A stretch of DNA of 47,975 nt from Candidatus Sabulitectum sp. (GTDB lineage: Bacteria > Fermentibacterota > Fermentibacteria > Fermentibacterales > JCC-6), in assembly GCA_023145375.1 (NCBI GenBank), contig JAGLDY010000029.1, forward strand, positions 1-47,975, in the 5' to 3' direction. Position numbers and translations under genes: made by a program. Under the pieces are notes generated by a model, which was not told the DNA's origin, did no database searches, and was given only the letters and a program-made list of their open reading frames with translations. Numbering within the stretch: the stretch's first letter is position 1; each line of letters begins with the position of its first letter. This document shows, in pieces, positions 41,311-47,975 of this stretch.

Positions 41311-42190
41311 TGGTTATCCTTCCCCTGGAAATGCACTCATTCATAAAATTCACAACCTTACCTGTTTCCACTCCGAAAAATCCATCACACCACCCTGGAA
41401 GCGGATGTTTGATCCCGTGAAAATCACTTCCTCCTGTGAGAAGAATATTGTGTTTTCTGGAAGCATCCTCAAGAAAGGAAATCATGGTGCCGGACTGGTC
41501 AGGGTAGTATGCCTCCAAGCCAGCCAGACCCGCATCCGACATGGAGGAAATAAGGGCTCCCAGTTCCTTGAAACTCCCAGTTTGAATATACTTGGGATGG
41601 GCAAGCACGGGCAGTCCCCCGGCCTGCAGGATAATTTCCATAGCCCTGTAATCTCCAAGACGCTTTCTTTCGACGTAAGCAGGTTTTCCAGATCCGAGAT
41701 ATCTGTTGAAAACCTCTTCAGAAGAGCCAACCAGCCCCTTCTTCACCAGAACGGCGGCAATGTGAGGCCTTCCAACAACAGCTTCCCCGGCTTCAGCCTT
41801 CACATCTGCCATTGTGATGTTGAAACCAAGTTCCTGAAACTTGTGAACTATTTCAGGATTCCTTGTATTTCTTCCATCAACTACAAACTGAAGAGCCTGC
41901 TGGATCTCTGAAGAACTGTCACATAGAACCGAGAGTTCCGCTCCCGGGAAATAACCAAGCAGATGAGCCGATCCTCCTATATGAAGATCTACGCTGAGTT
42001 CCACCGCTGGAATGTAGAACAAGCCATGGAAGGAAGCCCGAGCCGCAGCCTCCTCAATACCTGCCAGTGTGTCATGGTCACTTACAGCAAATCCGTCAAG
42101 ACCACACCTAGCTGCTTCATCCACCAGTTCAGTGGGTGTGAGCCTGCCGTCCGACGCGGTGCTGTGTGTATGAAAATCGCACAATCCCAA
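41294..42190 (-). CDS. PHP-domain phosphoesterase (YciV/TrpH type)
   Basis: The 298-residue protein has the four PHP metal motifs: DFHTHS (5-10), SDHDTLAG (about 37-44), the Glu of IPAVELS (about 60-66), His residues in GRPHIA and LAHPKY, and a final GGSDFHG. Relatives cleave short oligonucleotides or 3',5'-bisphosphonucleotides and trim RNA 5' ends. The start is a TTG at 42190 with AGGAG five bases upstream; no ATG precedes the HTH motif. It is the first gene of the long minus-strand cluster, divergent from the HD-domain gene. Confidence 0.9.
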   Translation of the reverse strand: MGLCDFHTHSTASDGRLTPTELVDEAARCGLDGFAVSDHDTLAGIEEAAARASFHGLFYIPAVELSVDLHIGGSAHLLGYFPGAELSVLCDSSSEIQQALQFVVDGRNTRNPEIVHKFQELGFNITMADVKAEAGEAVVGRPHIAAVLVKKGLVGSSEEVFNRYLGSGKPAYVERKRLGDYRAMEIILQAGGLPVLAHPKYIQTGSFKELGALISSMSDAGLAGLEAYYPDQSGTMISFLEDASRKHNILLTGGSDFHGIKHPLPGWCDGFFGVETGKVVNFMNECISRGRITNGKTQ

Positions 42191-42292
42191 TGTATCTCCT
42201 CTCTGTATGCTTTGAATATTATCATAGGATGGTCAAGTAACAACACTGCGCAAGAGTAAGTCTGAATAAGGCTAGTCCCGGGAGGGCAGAAT
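42191..42292. other. Divergent intergenic region with unresolved promoters
   Basis: This 102-bp gap separates the TTG start of the PHP gene from the ATG of the HD gene and must carry promoters in both directions. On the minus strand TTGTTA, a 16-bp gap and TAATAT is a weak candidate. On the plus strand I find no clear -35/-10 pair. The ribosome sites AGGAG (minus) and GGGAGG (plus) are visible near each end. Confidence 0.35.
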
Positions 42293-43621
42293 ATGAGTGA
42301 CAAGGTAATGTACATAAGAGAACCTGTACTGGGTACTATTCGTCTTTCCAGGCTACAGGAAGAGCTGCTGAAAACAGTAGAGGTTCAAAGACTCAGTTTC
42401 ATTCACCAGCTGGGCACTACATTCCAGAGCTACCCGGGAGCCCACTGCATGAGACTTGCCCATGCTCTGGGCGTTTCCCATCTGGCGGGTCGTATTGCAG
42501 GCCACCTCAGCGACAGAAGCCCCGAGGAATACAAGGATATATCAGGAACCACAAGAGATATGGTTGAAGCTGCAGGGCTTCTTCACGACATAGGTCACAC
42601 ACCATGGTCCCATACTCTGGAACCCCTCTATATTGAACTCACCGGCGGTGACCACATGGACCTTGTGGCTGACATGGTTACCGGAAGAACTGTAATGCCT
42701 GTTCGCGGTGCGGGGAAGATACCGGAAATACTCAGAAAACACGAGATAGACCCTGAAGATGTGGCAGACTTGATCACAGGCAGATACACGAAGCAGGAGT
42801 TTGTCCAGCAGATGATCTTCGGCGAGGTGGATGCAGATATGCTGGACTATCTCCAGAGAGATTTTTACTTCACCGGCGTTGCATTCGGCCATATCGAAGT
42901 GGACAGGATCATCTCCATCATGGCCATCAAGAACGGCAAACTGGTTTTCCTTAAAAAGGGATTGAATGCCATTAGGGATTTCCTCCTTGCAAGACTTCAG
43001 ATGTACTCATCAGTGTATCTTCACAGAAAAACAAGGATCGTTGACAAGATGCTGCTAAGTACCGCCCGAAAAAGCATAATCGAGCTGAAAGAAATTGATG
43101 ACTTCATGTTCATGACTGATGACGAGATTCTCAGTTTCCTGGAGAAGGGATCCGCAGACCCGTGGGTGAGAGAAATGGCCTGGAGGGTCAAGTACAGACA
43201 GGGTATCTTCACCCAGGTCTTCAGAATCGATGCTGTTACCACTTCCGAGAATGACAATCACTTCCTGAACAGCCTCAGAAACCAGAATAACTCTCCAAAG
43301 AAGGTTGCTGAACTTCTGACTAGAGAAATAGCAGAGAAGGCAGGAGTAGACACAGGTTACATTCTTGTGGATCTTCCCATTGAAGCGGTAAAGATATCCG
43401 AGGAAAGATTCCAGAAACTGGACATCAGATTCCTTGATGAAAGAGATCGCATGATCCCGCTGGATAAGATAGACCCACCTTTCTCAGAGTACATGATGAA
43501 GGCCAAACCCAACCGCAGCCTGCTCACTGTCGCCTGTGCCCCTGAGTTCAAGCAAAAGGTTAAGAAAGCATGCAGAAGCATATTTGAGAAAGCTGTAGAA
43601 CCTCTTTTTCAACAGGATTAA
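42293..43621 (+). CDS. HD-domain phosphohydrolase (SAMHD1/COG1078-like)
   Basis: The 442-residue protein is an HD-superfamily hydrolase. Metal ligands are visible as H51/R54/H57 in HCMRLAHALGV, the HD pair 98-99 in LLHDIGHTPWSH, and the later Asp in GEVDADMLDYLQRD. The local pattern matches the SAMHD1/dGTP-triphosphohydrolase-related group COG1078, many of which act on (d)NTPs. GGGAGG lies eight to ten bases before the ATG. It is transcribed alone, divergent from the PHP gene and convergent with the secreted-protein gene. Substrate not determined. Confidence 0.88.
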   Translation: MSDKVMYIREPVLGTIRLSRLQEELLKTVEVQRLSFIHQLGTTFQSYPGAHCMRLAHALGVSHLAGRIAGHLSDRSPEEYKDISGTTRDMVEAAGLLHDIGHTPWSHTLEPLYIELTGGDHMDLVADMVTGRTVMPVRGAGKIPEILRKHEIDPEDVADLITGRYTKQEFVQQMIFGEVDADMLDYLQRDFYFTGVAFGHIEVDRIISIMAIKNGKLVFLKKGLNAIRDFLLARLQMYSSVYLHRKTRIVDKMLLSTARKSIIELKEIDDFMFMTDDEILSFLEKGSADPWVREMAWRVKYRQGIFTQVFRIDAVTTSENDNHFLNSLRNQNNSPKKVAELLTREIAEKAGVDTGYILVDLPIEAVKISEERFQKLDIRFLDERDRMIPLDKIDPPFSEYMMKAKPNRSLLTVACAPEFKQKVKKACRSIFEKAVEPLFQQD

Positions 43622-43644
43622 CGGATAAAGACCACGATAGGTGG

Positions 43645-44427
43645 CTAGAAGAAGAAAGTTGATTTGATACGACCCCAGGTGGCCCCTTCAACTGACATGC
43701 CATAATACACCAGAAGTATAGTGTTGTACGTCTGATCATAGAACCACATGAATTCCATGGGATACATGATCTCATCCTGGGCGATCTCAGTAACCATGGG
43801 AGCTTCAGGAACAGAGAAACCCCACAACTCTCCGGAAGAGTCCCATAACTGAAAATTGTCCTCCTCAGAACCACATGCGATCCAGACCTGGGAGTTTTCT
43901 CCAGATCCCGCAACATCAAAGAACTGCGGCAGTAACCCCGTATCGGCTATTTCTTCAATAGAGCTGAAGTCATCAAGGGGATAGATATTGAAAACCTTCT
44001 CCTGAACATCATCAAGAACGTACATGCAGGCATTTCCACCAAAATTGTGATTCTCATATCCAAGCCCTGATATGCTCGACAGACCAAGTGATGAAACATC
44101 CATAGAATCCCGGGCAGAACCATCGGCACTCACTGAATGGATAACAGAAGAACCCTGCTGAGTGTAGTACAGCGTTCCCTGGGCATACGCAAGATTATCC
44201 GGTTCAGACAGCTGAGTATCAATGATCTCTACAATTGTGTAATCAGACCCGGATACTTCAAGACCAAAGATGACCTCAAGGTCAGGGTCCAGCACCCACA
44301 GCAGGTCATCCCCTGCGGCAAGACCTGTAACCGTTGCACCTGGAGCCTGAAAAGAGGTGACAACACTGCCACCGAATGCTGCCGGTGTAACTGCAACACA
44401 AACAAAAAGACATCGAATAAGGTTCAT
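43645..44427 (-). CDS. Secreted beta-propeller-like protein with C-terminal TWGRIK motif
   Basis: The 260-residue protein begins with a signal peptide (about 1-19, ending AAFGG). The ATG at 44427 is chosen over an upstream in-frame start because GGAGG lies seven bases before it and the signal peptide then leads. The body has repeats such as GLAAGDDLLWVLDPD, NLAYAQGTLYYTQQG and GNACMYVLDD that suggest propeller blades. It ends SVEGATWGRIKSTF, matching the ends of the two secreted paralogs near 18 kb. Function unknown. Confidence 0.82.
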   Translation of the reverse strand: MNLIRCLFVCVAVTPAAFGGSVVTSFQAPGATVTGLAAGDDLLWVLDPDLEVIFGLEVSGSDYTIVEIIDTQLSEPDNLAYAQGTLYYTQQGSSVIHSVSADGSARDSMDVSSLGLSSISGLGYENHNFGGNACMYVLDDVQEKVFNIYPLDDFSSIEEIADTGLLPQFFDVAGSGENSQVWIACGSEEDNFQLWDSSGELWGFSVPEAPMVTEIAQDEIMYPMEFMWFYDQTYNTILLVYYGMSVEGATWGRIKSTFFF

Positions 44428-44446
44428 GATAACACCTCCGTCTCTA

Positions 44447-44475
44447 ATACTATGCAAAACAAGAGGTTGATGCAA
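44447..44475 (-). promoter_or_regulatory. Possible promoter of the secreted beta-propeller-like gene
   Basis: On the minus strand TTGCAT (44475-44470), a 17-bp spacer and TAGTAT (44452-44447) lie 20 bp before the start codon at 44427. The leader would be very short. The match to consensus is weak, particularly at -35. Confidence 0.3.
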
Positions 44476-44810
44476 CCTGATTCAGGGAGTTCGGTCGCTC
44501 AATGATACCCTGATGTTCTCGATCCCTTACCGGGTCAGGAACCTTGTTAAGCTGGAAAAAGCAGAGGCTTATGATAAGTGAGATCCGAAATTGAGTATAC
44601 CAGGGCTACCTGATCACCACAACCTTCTCGAAAAAGCGCGCACTGCCGGTAGAGCATCAACCATACTACGATGCTGGTATGAGAATAAGAGGGGAAGTAA
44701 ACAGCAAAAAGGTATCTCAAATCCTAATCTCTACTCCCTATACTAAAACTCGCGAACTTTATAGAAGAAGTTCTATGCATTCGCTTTGCTACCCCGTAGT
44801 GGATACTGAC
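44476..44810. other. Noncoding stretch left of the insertion sequence
   Basis: No intact gene is visible. The only coding-like signal is a short T9SS-tail remnant at 44606-44656 on the minus strand (separate entry). CAGGG and CCCTG around 44483-44512 could form a weak stem. CTCGCGAA occurs at 44749-44756, and its inverse TTCGCGAG lies just right of the insertion sequence at 46233-46240. Confidence 0.5.
44606..44656 (-). pseudogene. Remnant of a T9SS C-terminal sorting domain
   Basis: On the minus strand, between an in-frame TGA (44654-44656) and a TAG (44606-44608), 16 codons read CSTGSARFFEKVVVIR. A Ser-Thr-Gly step, hydrophobic strand and terminal Lys-Val-Val-Val-Ile-Arg is how type A T9SS domains end; compare LSTGLYF and RFVVVK at the end of the intact gene at 46327. 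No upstream part of a gene is recognisable. It may be the stub of a secreted-protein gene destroyed before or with the nearby insertion; so short a match could also be chance. Confidence 0.35.
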
Positions 44811-44820
44811 ATGGTTGGAC
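44811..44820. repeat. Left subterminal inverted repeat of the IS element
   Basis: ATGGTTGGAC is the exact inverse of 46206-46215. It lies at the 3' side of the transposase gene (the element's right end in transposase orientation). Confidence 0.8.
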
Positions 44821-45054
44821 GAGTCAAGGAGTAAATAACCTTTTCTTTGTTTTTTCCCTTCTCTCAAGGGACCAGCAACCGGTGTCAGTCAATCGACGGT
44901 CTGATCATGCTGATATCCGCGGATTGGTTACCGCATTTCATCTATTCGTCTGGGGTTTCCTCATTCTTTTACCGTGCATACAAGCATTGCTGCGCACATT
45001 GCATCCTCGAGGATTTCCCGTACCTGATGATAACACCAGCTGCTGATCCATTCA
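44821..45054 (-). ncRNA. Candidate bridge RNA region of the IS1111-type element
   Basis: IS110-family recombinases use an element-encoded bridge RNA; in IS1111-type members it is encoded downstream of the transposase. This 234-nt stretch is the only place in the element large enough. It has several self-complementary segments: a 12-bp palindrome ATCCTCGAGGAT at 45003-45014, ATCCGCGGAT at 44915-44924, and a 6-bp stem TCCCTT/AAGGGA with 5-nt loop at 44855-44871. TGTCAGT at 44883-44889 is complementary to ACTGACA at the element tip (44805-44811), a possible but weak donor guide. RNA ends and fold are not established. Confidence 0.5.
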
Positions 45055-46143
45055 TTATATACTCTGCCCTATCGACCAGATAAAGCCTGCAAGCTCCCTT
45101 GCGACGGCCACAATCACTTTGTTCTTGGGTTTGCCACCCATCAGTAACTTCATGTACTTACGGTGAAGTCTTTGCTGGGCCTTCCAGGATGTTTCCCGGA
45201 TTCTTTTCGGTAGCTTTTCATTCCTGAGTGTGAAAGCCCTTGATTTGCCTGGTTTGTGTCTGTAATACCAGGCAGCCTCAACAAGCAGTCGTCTGATGAT
45301 GGCATTGCCGCATCTGGTAATCGAGCCTCTATTCTCTTTCTGACCTGATGAATATTCTGCAGGTACAAGGCCCACATAAGACATGAACTTGCCTGCAGAG
45401 GGAAATCGCCTTAAGTCACCGACCTCAGCAGCAATGGCGACTGCTGACACAAAGGCGATTCCCTTAAGACCCTGAAGGCTTTCAACCAGAGTGTTTTGAC
45501 TCCAATGGCTGCTGTAAAGCTTGAGATCCTTTTCTATGCAGGCAATTCTATCGTCAAGAAGCTCTGTCTGCCTCAAGTAAGAAGAAAGGGTTACATTGTC
45601 TGCTTCCTCGGCAAATTTCTGCGAATTGATCCAGGACATGTGACCAACATTCCACCTTGTTTTAAATTGACGACATACCCTACCTTTGCGAAGCAGAAAC
45701 TGATTCAACTGCTGCCTTGCCTTATGCCGCGCAATCCTGGCATCCTCTCTGAGTCTTACAAGGTTCCTGATGCTTTCGGTAGTTTCATCCGGTACCCATA
45801 CCTCTGTGAGATCACCGGAACGGAGGTAATGAGCGAGATTCTCTGCATCGAGCCGGTCAGTTTTGACCCGCTTACCGCTCTGTTTTGGTATCAAGGAAGG
45901 AGCAATGACCTTACAGTCAATTCCTGCTGCTGTTAAAGATCGATAAACGGTGTACCCCCCAGGACCGGCTTCGTAGCAGCATCTTAAACTACTCTTTGAT
46001 CCAAGTTTTCTGATACGGGCGATGAGTTTATTAGTATCGCCAGGTATTGATACGAAGAGTCGAGCTGGCTCTCTACCCTCTTCTGCCACAGCTATCTTGA
46101 TGCTGTCCTTATGGACATCGAGACCGACATATCTTATTAACAC
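45055..46143 (-). CDS. IS110-family transposase (DEDD plus serine recombinase)
   Basis: The 362-residue recombinase has the N-terminal RuvC-like DEDD domain: D9 in GLDVHK, E58 in CYEAGPGGY, and D96/D99 in KTDRLDAENLA, then a coiled coil, then a Transposase_20 domain with LKGIAFVSAVAIAAEVGD and YSSGQKENRGSITRCGN, whose Ser pair near residue 267 includes the probable catalytic serine. It appears intact. The start is a GTG with GGAAGGG nine bases upstream. It cuts and rejoins donor and target DNA guided by RNA in characterised relatives. Confidence 0.95.
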   Translation of the reverse strand: MLIRYVGLDVHKDSIKIAVAEEGREPARLFVSIPGDTNKLIARIRKLGSKSSLRCCYEAGPGGYTVYRSLTAAGIDCKVIAPSLIPKQSGKRVKTDRLDAENLAHYLRSGDLTEVWVPDETTESIRNLVRLREDARIARHKARQQLNQFLLRKGRVCRQFKTRWNVGHMSWINSQKFAEEADNVTLSSYLRQTELLDDRIACIEKDLKLYSSHWSQNTLVESLQGLKGIAFVSAVAIAAEVGDLRRFPSAGKFMSYVGLVPAEYSSGQKENRGSITRCGNAIIRRLLVEAAWYYRHKPGKSRAFTLRNEKLPKRIRETSWKAQQRLHRKYMKLLMGGKPKNKVIVAVARELAGFIWSIGQSI

Positions 46144-46205
46144 AATGGATCACCCTTCCGGTTGAAGATTCTGATAAGGGTAAGGTACCCTAACCAGAGG
46201 GGTCG

Positions 46206-46215
46206 GTCCAACCAT
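46206..46215. repeat. Right subterminal inverted repeat of the IS element
   Basis: GTCCAACCAT is the exact inverse of 44811-44820 and lies 62 bp upstream of the transposase GTG start. Confidence 0.8.
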
Positions 46216-46326
46216 TATGTCTTTTGGAACCTTTCGCGAGGAGTAATGGTTCTCTCGCGTTCAGCAGTTCTTGAGCGAGACAGCAACCAACATCTGTAAC
46301 GGCAACTGCATGATCAAATGAGCACT
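46216..46326. other. Right flank of the IS with a long-loop inverted repeat
   Basis: No gene is seen. CGCGAG (46235-46240) and CTCGCG (46254-46259) can form a 6-bp stem with a 13-nt loop starting 19 bases outside the IS repeat. It may be the 3' end structure of the secreted-repeat gene or part of the target site; there is no T tract to make it a clear terminator. Confidence 0.35.
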
Positions 46327-47664
46327 CTACTTTACAACAACGAACCTCTGTGTTGTGTTGAACTCATCCGTCGTTATCACGCAGAAATAGAGACCAGTCG
46401 ACAGTTGCTCCAAAGGGACACTGCTAATCCCAGCTGGGAAGTAATTGGAATGGACATCCTGCACAAGTCTTCCAGCAGAGTCATACAGAGAGAAACCCAC
46501 CTGAGATGCTTCTGGAAGAGAAAAAGAAACGAGGGCTGTTCCTTTTGAAGGATTAGGCGCAATACTTATCCAGGAACATCCAGGCTGATAAAGGTCGTCG
46601 TTTATGCCGGTAGTGTTAAGAATTGCATATCTCAGATCGTCCATATCCATATCGAAATAGGAAAAATGGGGATTGTCAGACGAATCAAGTTCGATGGATG
46701 TCTGATAAGCAATGTTCCCAATGGTATCCACATCGTAAGATGCCCATTCTGAGCCTGTCCAGCAGGTGTAGGTGAGGCTGTTGTGCCAGGCATGTGCATA
46801 TGAGATATGGGGATTATCATCGGAGCCAATAGCAAGCGACGTGCATTCAATTGGAGCAATAAGCTCCCTTACATCCTGCACAATCCAGCTTGAACCATTC
46901 CATCGGGCGTACTTCAGTGTTGGTTCCCAAAAATAACTCTGATCCACATAAGCAATACAGGGATTCCCTTGTGAATCCAGCTCAAGAGAAGCGTAAGAGC
47001 CCTCACATGAAGCATCTACCACTTGAGTTTCCCAGGCTGATCCGTTGAAGAAGGTATAGTTCAGACCTTCATTGTCTGAGTATGACAAATGTAGAACATC
47101 GTAATCATCGATGGCAAGAGAATTGGAATAGTAAATTGAAGTGCTTGTTTCAAAAACTACTTCAGTTTCCCAGGATGAACCTGCTCTATACGCATGCATC
47201 ACCTTCCTCAGGGATCCTGAGGTGTCCCAGTATGAGATATGTGGGATGCCCTGAGTATCCAAAGCCAGAGATATAGATCTTCCACTGCATGCTGGATCCA
47301 CGTTGTCAATTTCCCAGCTTGATCCGTTCCAGCTGGCATACTTCAAGCCACCATCGGGATAGTCAAAATAAGCAATTCGAGGAAGTCCAGACGGATCAAG
47401 AACAAGAGAGCTGTATCGCCCAATCATTCCGATGGAATCGACTGTTTCCAGTTCCCAGTCTGATCCAGTCCATGTGGCATACTTCAGGTCGTGATTGGTC
47501 CAATCGTAGTAAGAAATGTGCGGGTAATCCTGATCATCGATAGCGATTGAGCTGAAACGCCCCACAGATCCATCTGAATCAACTATCTCGATGTTCCAAG
47601 TCTGAGCAAGAACCTGAGTTGATACAAGGAGATTCAATGCAACTAGAAAAACAAACCTGATCAT
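46327..47664 (-). CDS. Secreted seven-repeat protein with T9SS type A sorting domain
   Basis: The 445-residue protein has a signal peptide (about 1-20, ending QVLAQ), seven degenerate repeats of about 45-55 residues (each with an SSLALDSxGxPHISYxD-like core and a WxGSSWE strand; for example SSIAIDDQDYPHISYYD and TSIELDSSDNPHFSYFD), then a C-terminal domain of about 75 residues beginning IAPNPSKGTALVSFSLPE and ending LSTGLYFCVITT...RFVVVK. The repeats suggest a seven-bladed beta-propeller. The tail is a type A T9SS sorting domain, so surface delivery through T9SS is expected. GGGGGAAG lies five bases before the ATG. Confidence 0.9.
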   Translation of the reverse strand: MIRFVFLVALNLLVSTQVLAQTWNIEIVDSDGSVGRFSSIAIDDQDYPHISYYDWTNHDLKYATWTGSDWELETVDSIGMIGRYSSLVLDPSGLPRIAYFDYPDGGLKYASWNGSSWEIDNVDPACSGRSISLALDTQGIPHISYWDTSGSLRKVMHAYRAGSSWETEVVFETSTSIYYSNSLAIDDYDVLHLSYSDNEGLNYTFFNGSAWETQVVDASCEGSYASLELDSQGNPCIAYVDQSYFWEPTLKYARWNGSSWIVQDVRELIAPIECTSLAIGSDDNPHISYAHAWHNSLTYTCWTGSEWASYDVDTIGNIAYQTSIELDSSDNPHFSYFDMDMDDLRYAILNTTGINDDLYQPGCSWISIAPNPSKGTALVSFSLPEASQVGFSLYDSAGRLVQDVHSNYFPAGISSVPLEQLSTGLYFCVITTDEFNTTQRFVVVK

Positions 47665-47822
47665 GAATACTTCCCCCTTTACCTGTAAGTAATGACAATA
47701 TAACCATTCCTCTGCATCTACTTAGTCATGGATGAAATGTTCCAATAACCAGAACATGATTGGTCTCGTTAGCACACCCCGTATTCGAGTTTCGAACTGG
47801 GCTGTAAGGCCCTACAGCTTAT
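47665..47822. other. Intergenic region with a hairpin
   Basis: This holds the leader of the secreted-repeat gene. A perfect inverted repeat GCTGTA-AGGCCC-TACAGC lies at 47801-47818; on the minus strand it directly follows the second stop of the zinc-ribbon-like frame and could end that transcript, although there is no T tract. TATATT around 47698-47703 (minus strand) is a possible -10 without a good -35. Confidence 0.35.
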
Positions 47823-47975
47823 CTACATAAGTTTGTACTGGCACCCCGGACAGGATTCGAATTCGATTCTCTGATGCTGGCGAATGGTAAGCTAGACTTC
47901 ACCGTCAAGAACAGTGGCCGGTGTGACCTTTCCACATTCCCCGCAGGTGATCTGCAGGTGATCCCACATATCCAG
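47823..47975 (-). pseudogene. Partial zinc-ribbon-like frame interrupted by in-frame TAG
   Basis: The frame enters from the right edge on the minus strand and reads a first Cys pair in ITCGECGKVTP, then a TAG at 47892-47894, then continues in the same frame with RIEFESCPGCQYKLM to a second TAG at 47823-47825. The two Cys-x2-Cys knuckles, 37 residues apart at their start (counting the TAG as one), are spaced as in a zinc ribbon, so the first TAG appears to split one domain. If TAG is an ordinary stop here, the product is truncated (27 visible residues ending LDGEV). TAG is used as a normal stop elsewhere in the window, so recoding is not the simplest view. Confidence 0.45.

Larger units (their letters stand above)
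44811..46215 (-). mobile_element. IS110-family insertion sequence of the IS1111 type
   Basis: The element is bounded by perfect 10-bp inverted repeats (ATGGTTGGAC at 44811-44820; GTCCAACCAT at 46206-46215) around one intact transposase gene. Between transposase start and its near repeat are only 62 bp, while 234 bp of noncoding DNA lie between the transposase stop and the far repeat. Subterminal repeats with a long 3' noncoding end are the IS1111 pattern; the true tips should lie a few bases outside the repeats. No flanking target duplication is evident, as expected for this family. Confidence 0.8.

Noticed and set aside
41405..41911. 168-codon plus-strand frame
   Set aside because: It is antisense to the PHP phosphoesterase gene with its intact metal motifs.
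44847..45083. 78-codon plus-strand frame at the 3' end of the transposase
   Set aside because: It covers the IS noncoding end and runs into the transposase gene antisense; it has no motif or ribosome site, and this region is better explained as a structured noncoding end.
47943..47963. Direct repeat GCAGGTGATC twice in 21 bases
   Set aside because: It falls within the zinc-ribbon-like reading frame and is too short and isolated to be a repeat array or CRISPR.

Overview
The window reads as a densely packed chromosomal segment of a Gram-negative bacterium. Evidence for the envelope type is the full rod-shape set (mreBCD, mrdA, rodA), lipoprotein maturation genes (lgt, lspA) with a lipobox protein, and several secreted proteins. 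One of these ends in a type A C-terminal domain of the type IX secretion system (T9SS). T9SS tails together with the MEP isoprenoid genes suggest a lineage of the Fibrobacteres-Chlorobi-Bacteroidetes superphylum, possibly an uncultured candidate phylum such as Fermentibacterota. That placement is inference, since no rRNA is present.

Region 1 (about 0.4-17.5 kb, minus strand) behaves as one very long operon. A near-consensus promoter at 17441-17470 precedes tRNA-Val(GAC), thrS, infC, rpmI, rplT, a short coiled-coil gene, zapA, rny (RNase Y), a ymdB-like phosphodiesterase gene, a prenyl synthase gene, dxs, nadK, recN, a pgsA-like gene, smc, ftsY and an ABC ATPase gene. Most neighbours overlap or abut, and the run ends in an intrinsic terminator at 361-383 that contains the last stop codon. 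Two translational-control features stand out: infC has no ordinary start and appears to begin at AUC, and the rny Shine-Dalgarno sequence is buried in a 9-bp hairpin.

Region 2 (17.5-19.07 kb, plus strand) holds two tandem paralogous secreted proteins, each with its own promoter and terminator. The first has signs of high expression. Both end in a Thr-Trp-Ala-Gly-Ile-Lys motif that recurs, as Thr-Trp-Gly-Arg-Ile-Lys, at the end of a third secreted protein near 43.6 kb.

Region 3 (19.07-42.2 kb, minus strand) is a second long gene cluster. In transcription order: PHP phosphoesterase, a small helical protein, a lipoprotein, mreB, mreC, mreD, mrdA, rodA, lgt, comF, a membrane protein, dnaE, an outer-membrane-like protein, an M29 aminopeptidase, a Trm112-like protein, a DUF167 protein (probable CUG start), a large TPR protein with a degenerate STAND-like front end, a truncated purine-nucleoside-phosphorylase-like protein, ileS, lspA and a carbamate kinase gene. 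It ends at a bidirectional terminator. The themes are cell-wall elongation, envelope biogenesis, replication and aminoacylation.

Region 4 (42.2-48 kb) is accessory. It contains an HD-domain phosphohydrolase (plus strand), a secreted beta-propeller-like protein, an intact IS110-family element of the IS1111 type with 10-bp subterminal inverted repeats and a 234-bp noncoding tail where a bridge RNA is expected, a remnant of a T9SS tail, a seven-repeat secreted protein with an intact T9SS domain, and at the right edge a zinc-ribbon-like reading frame split by an in-frame TAG. No CRISPR array or rRNA was seen.
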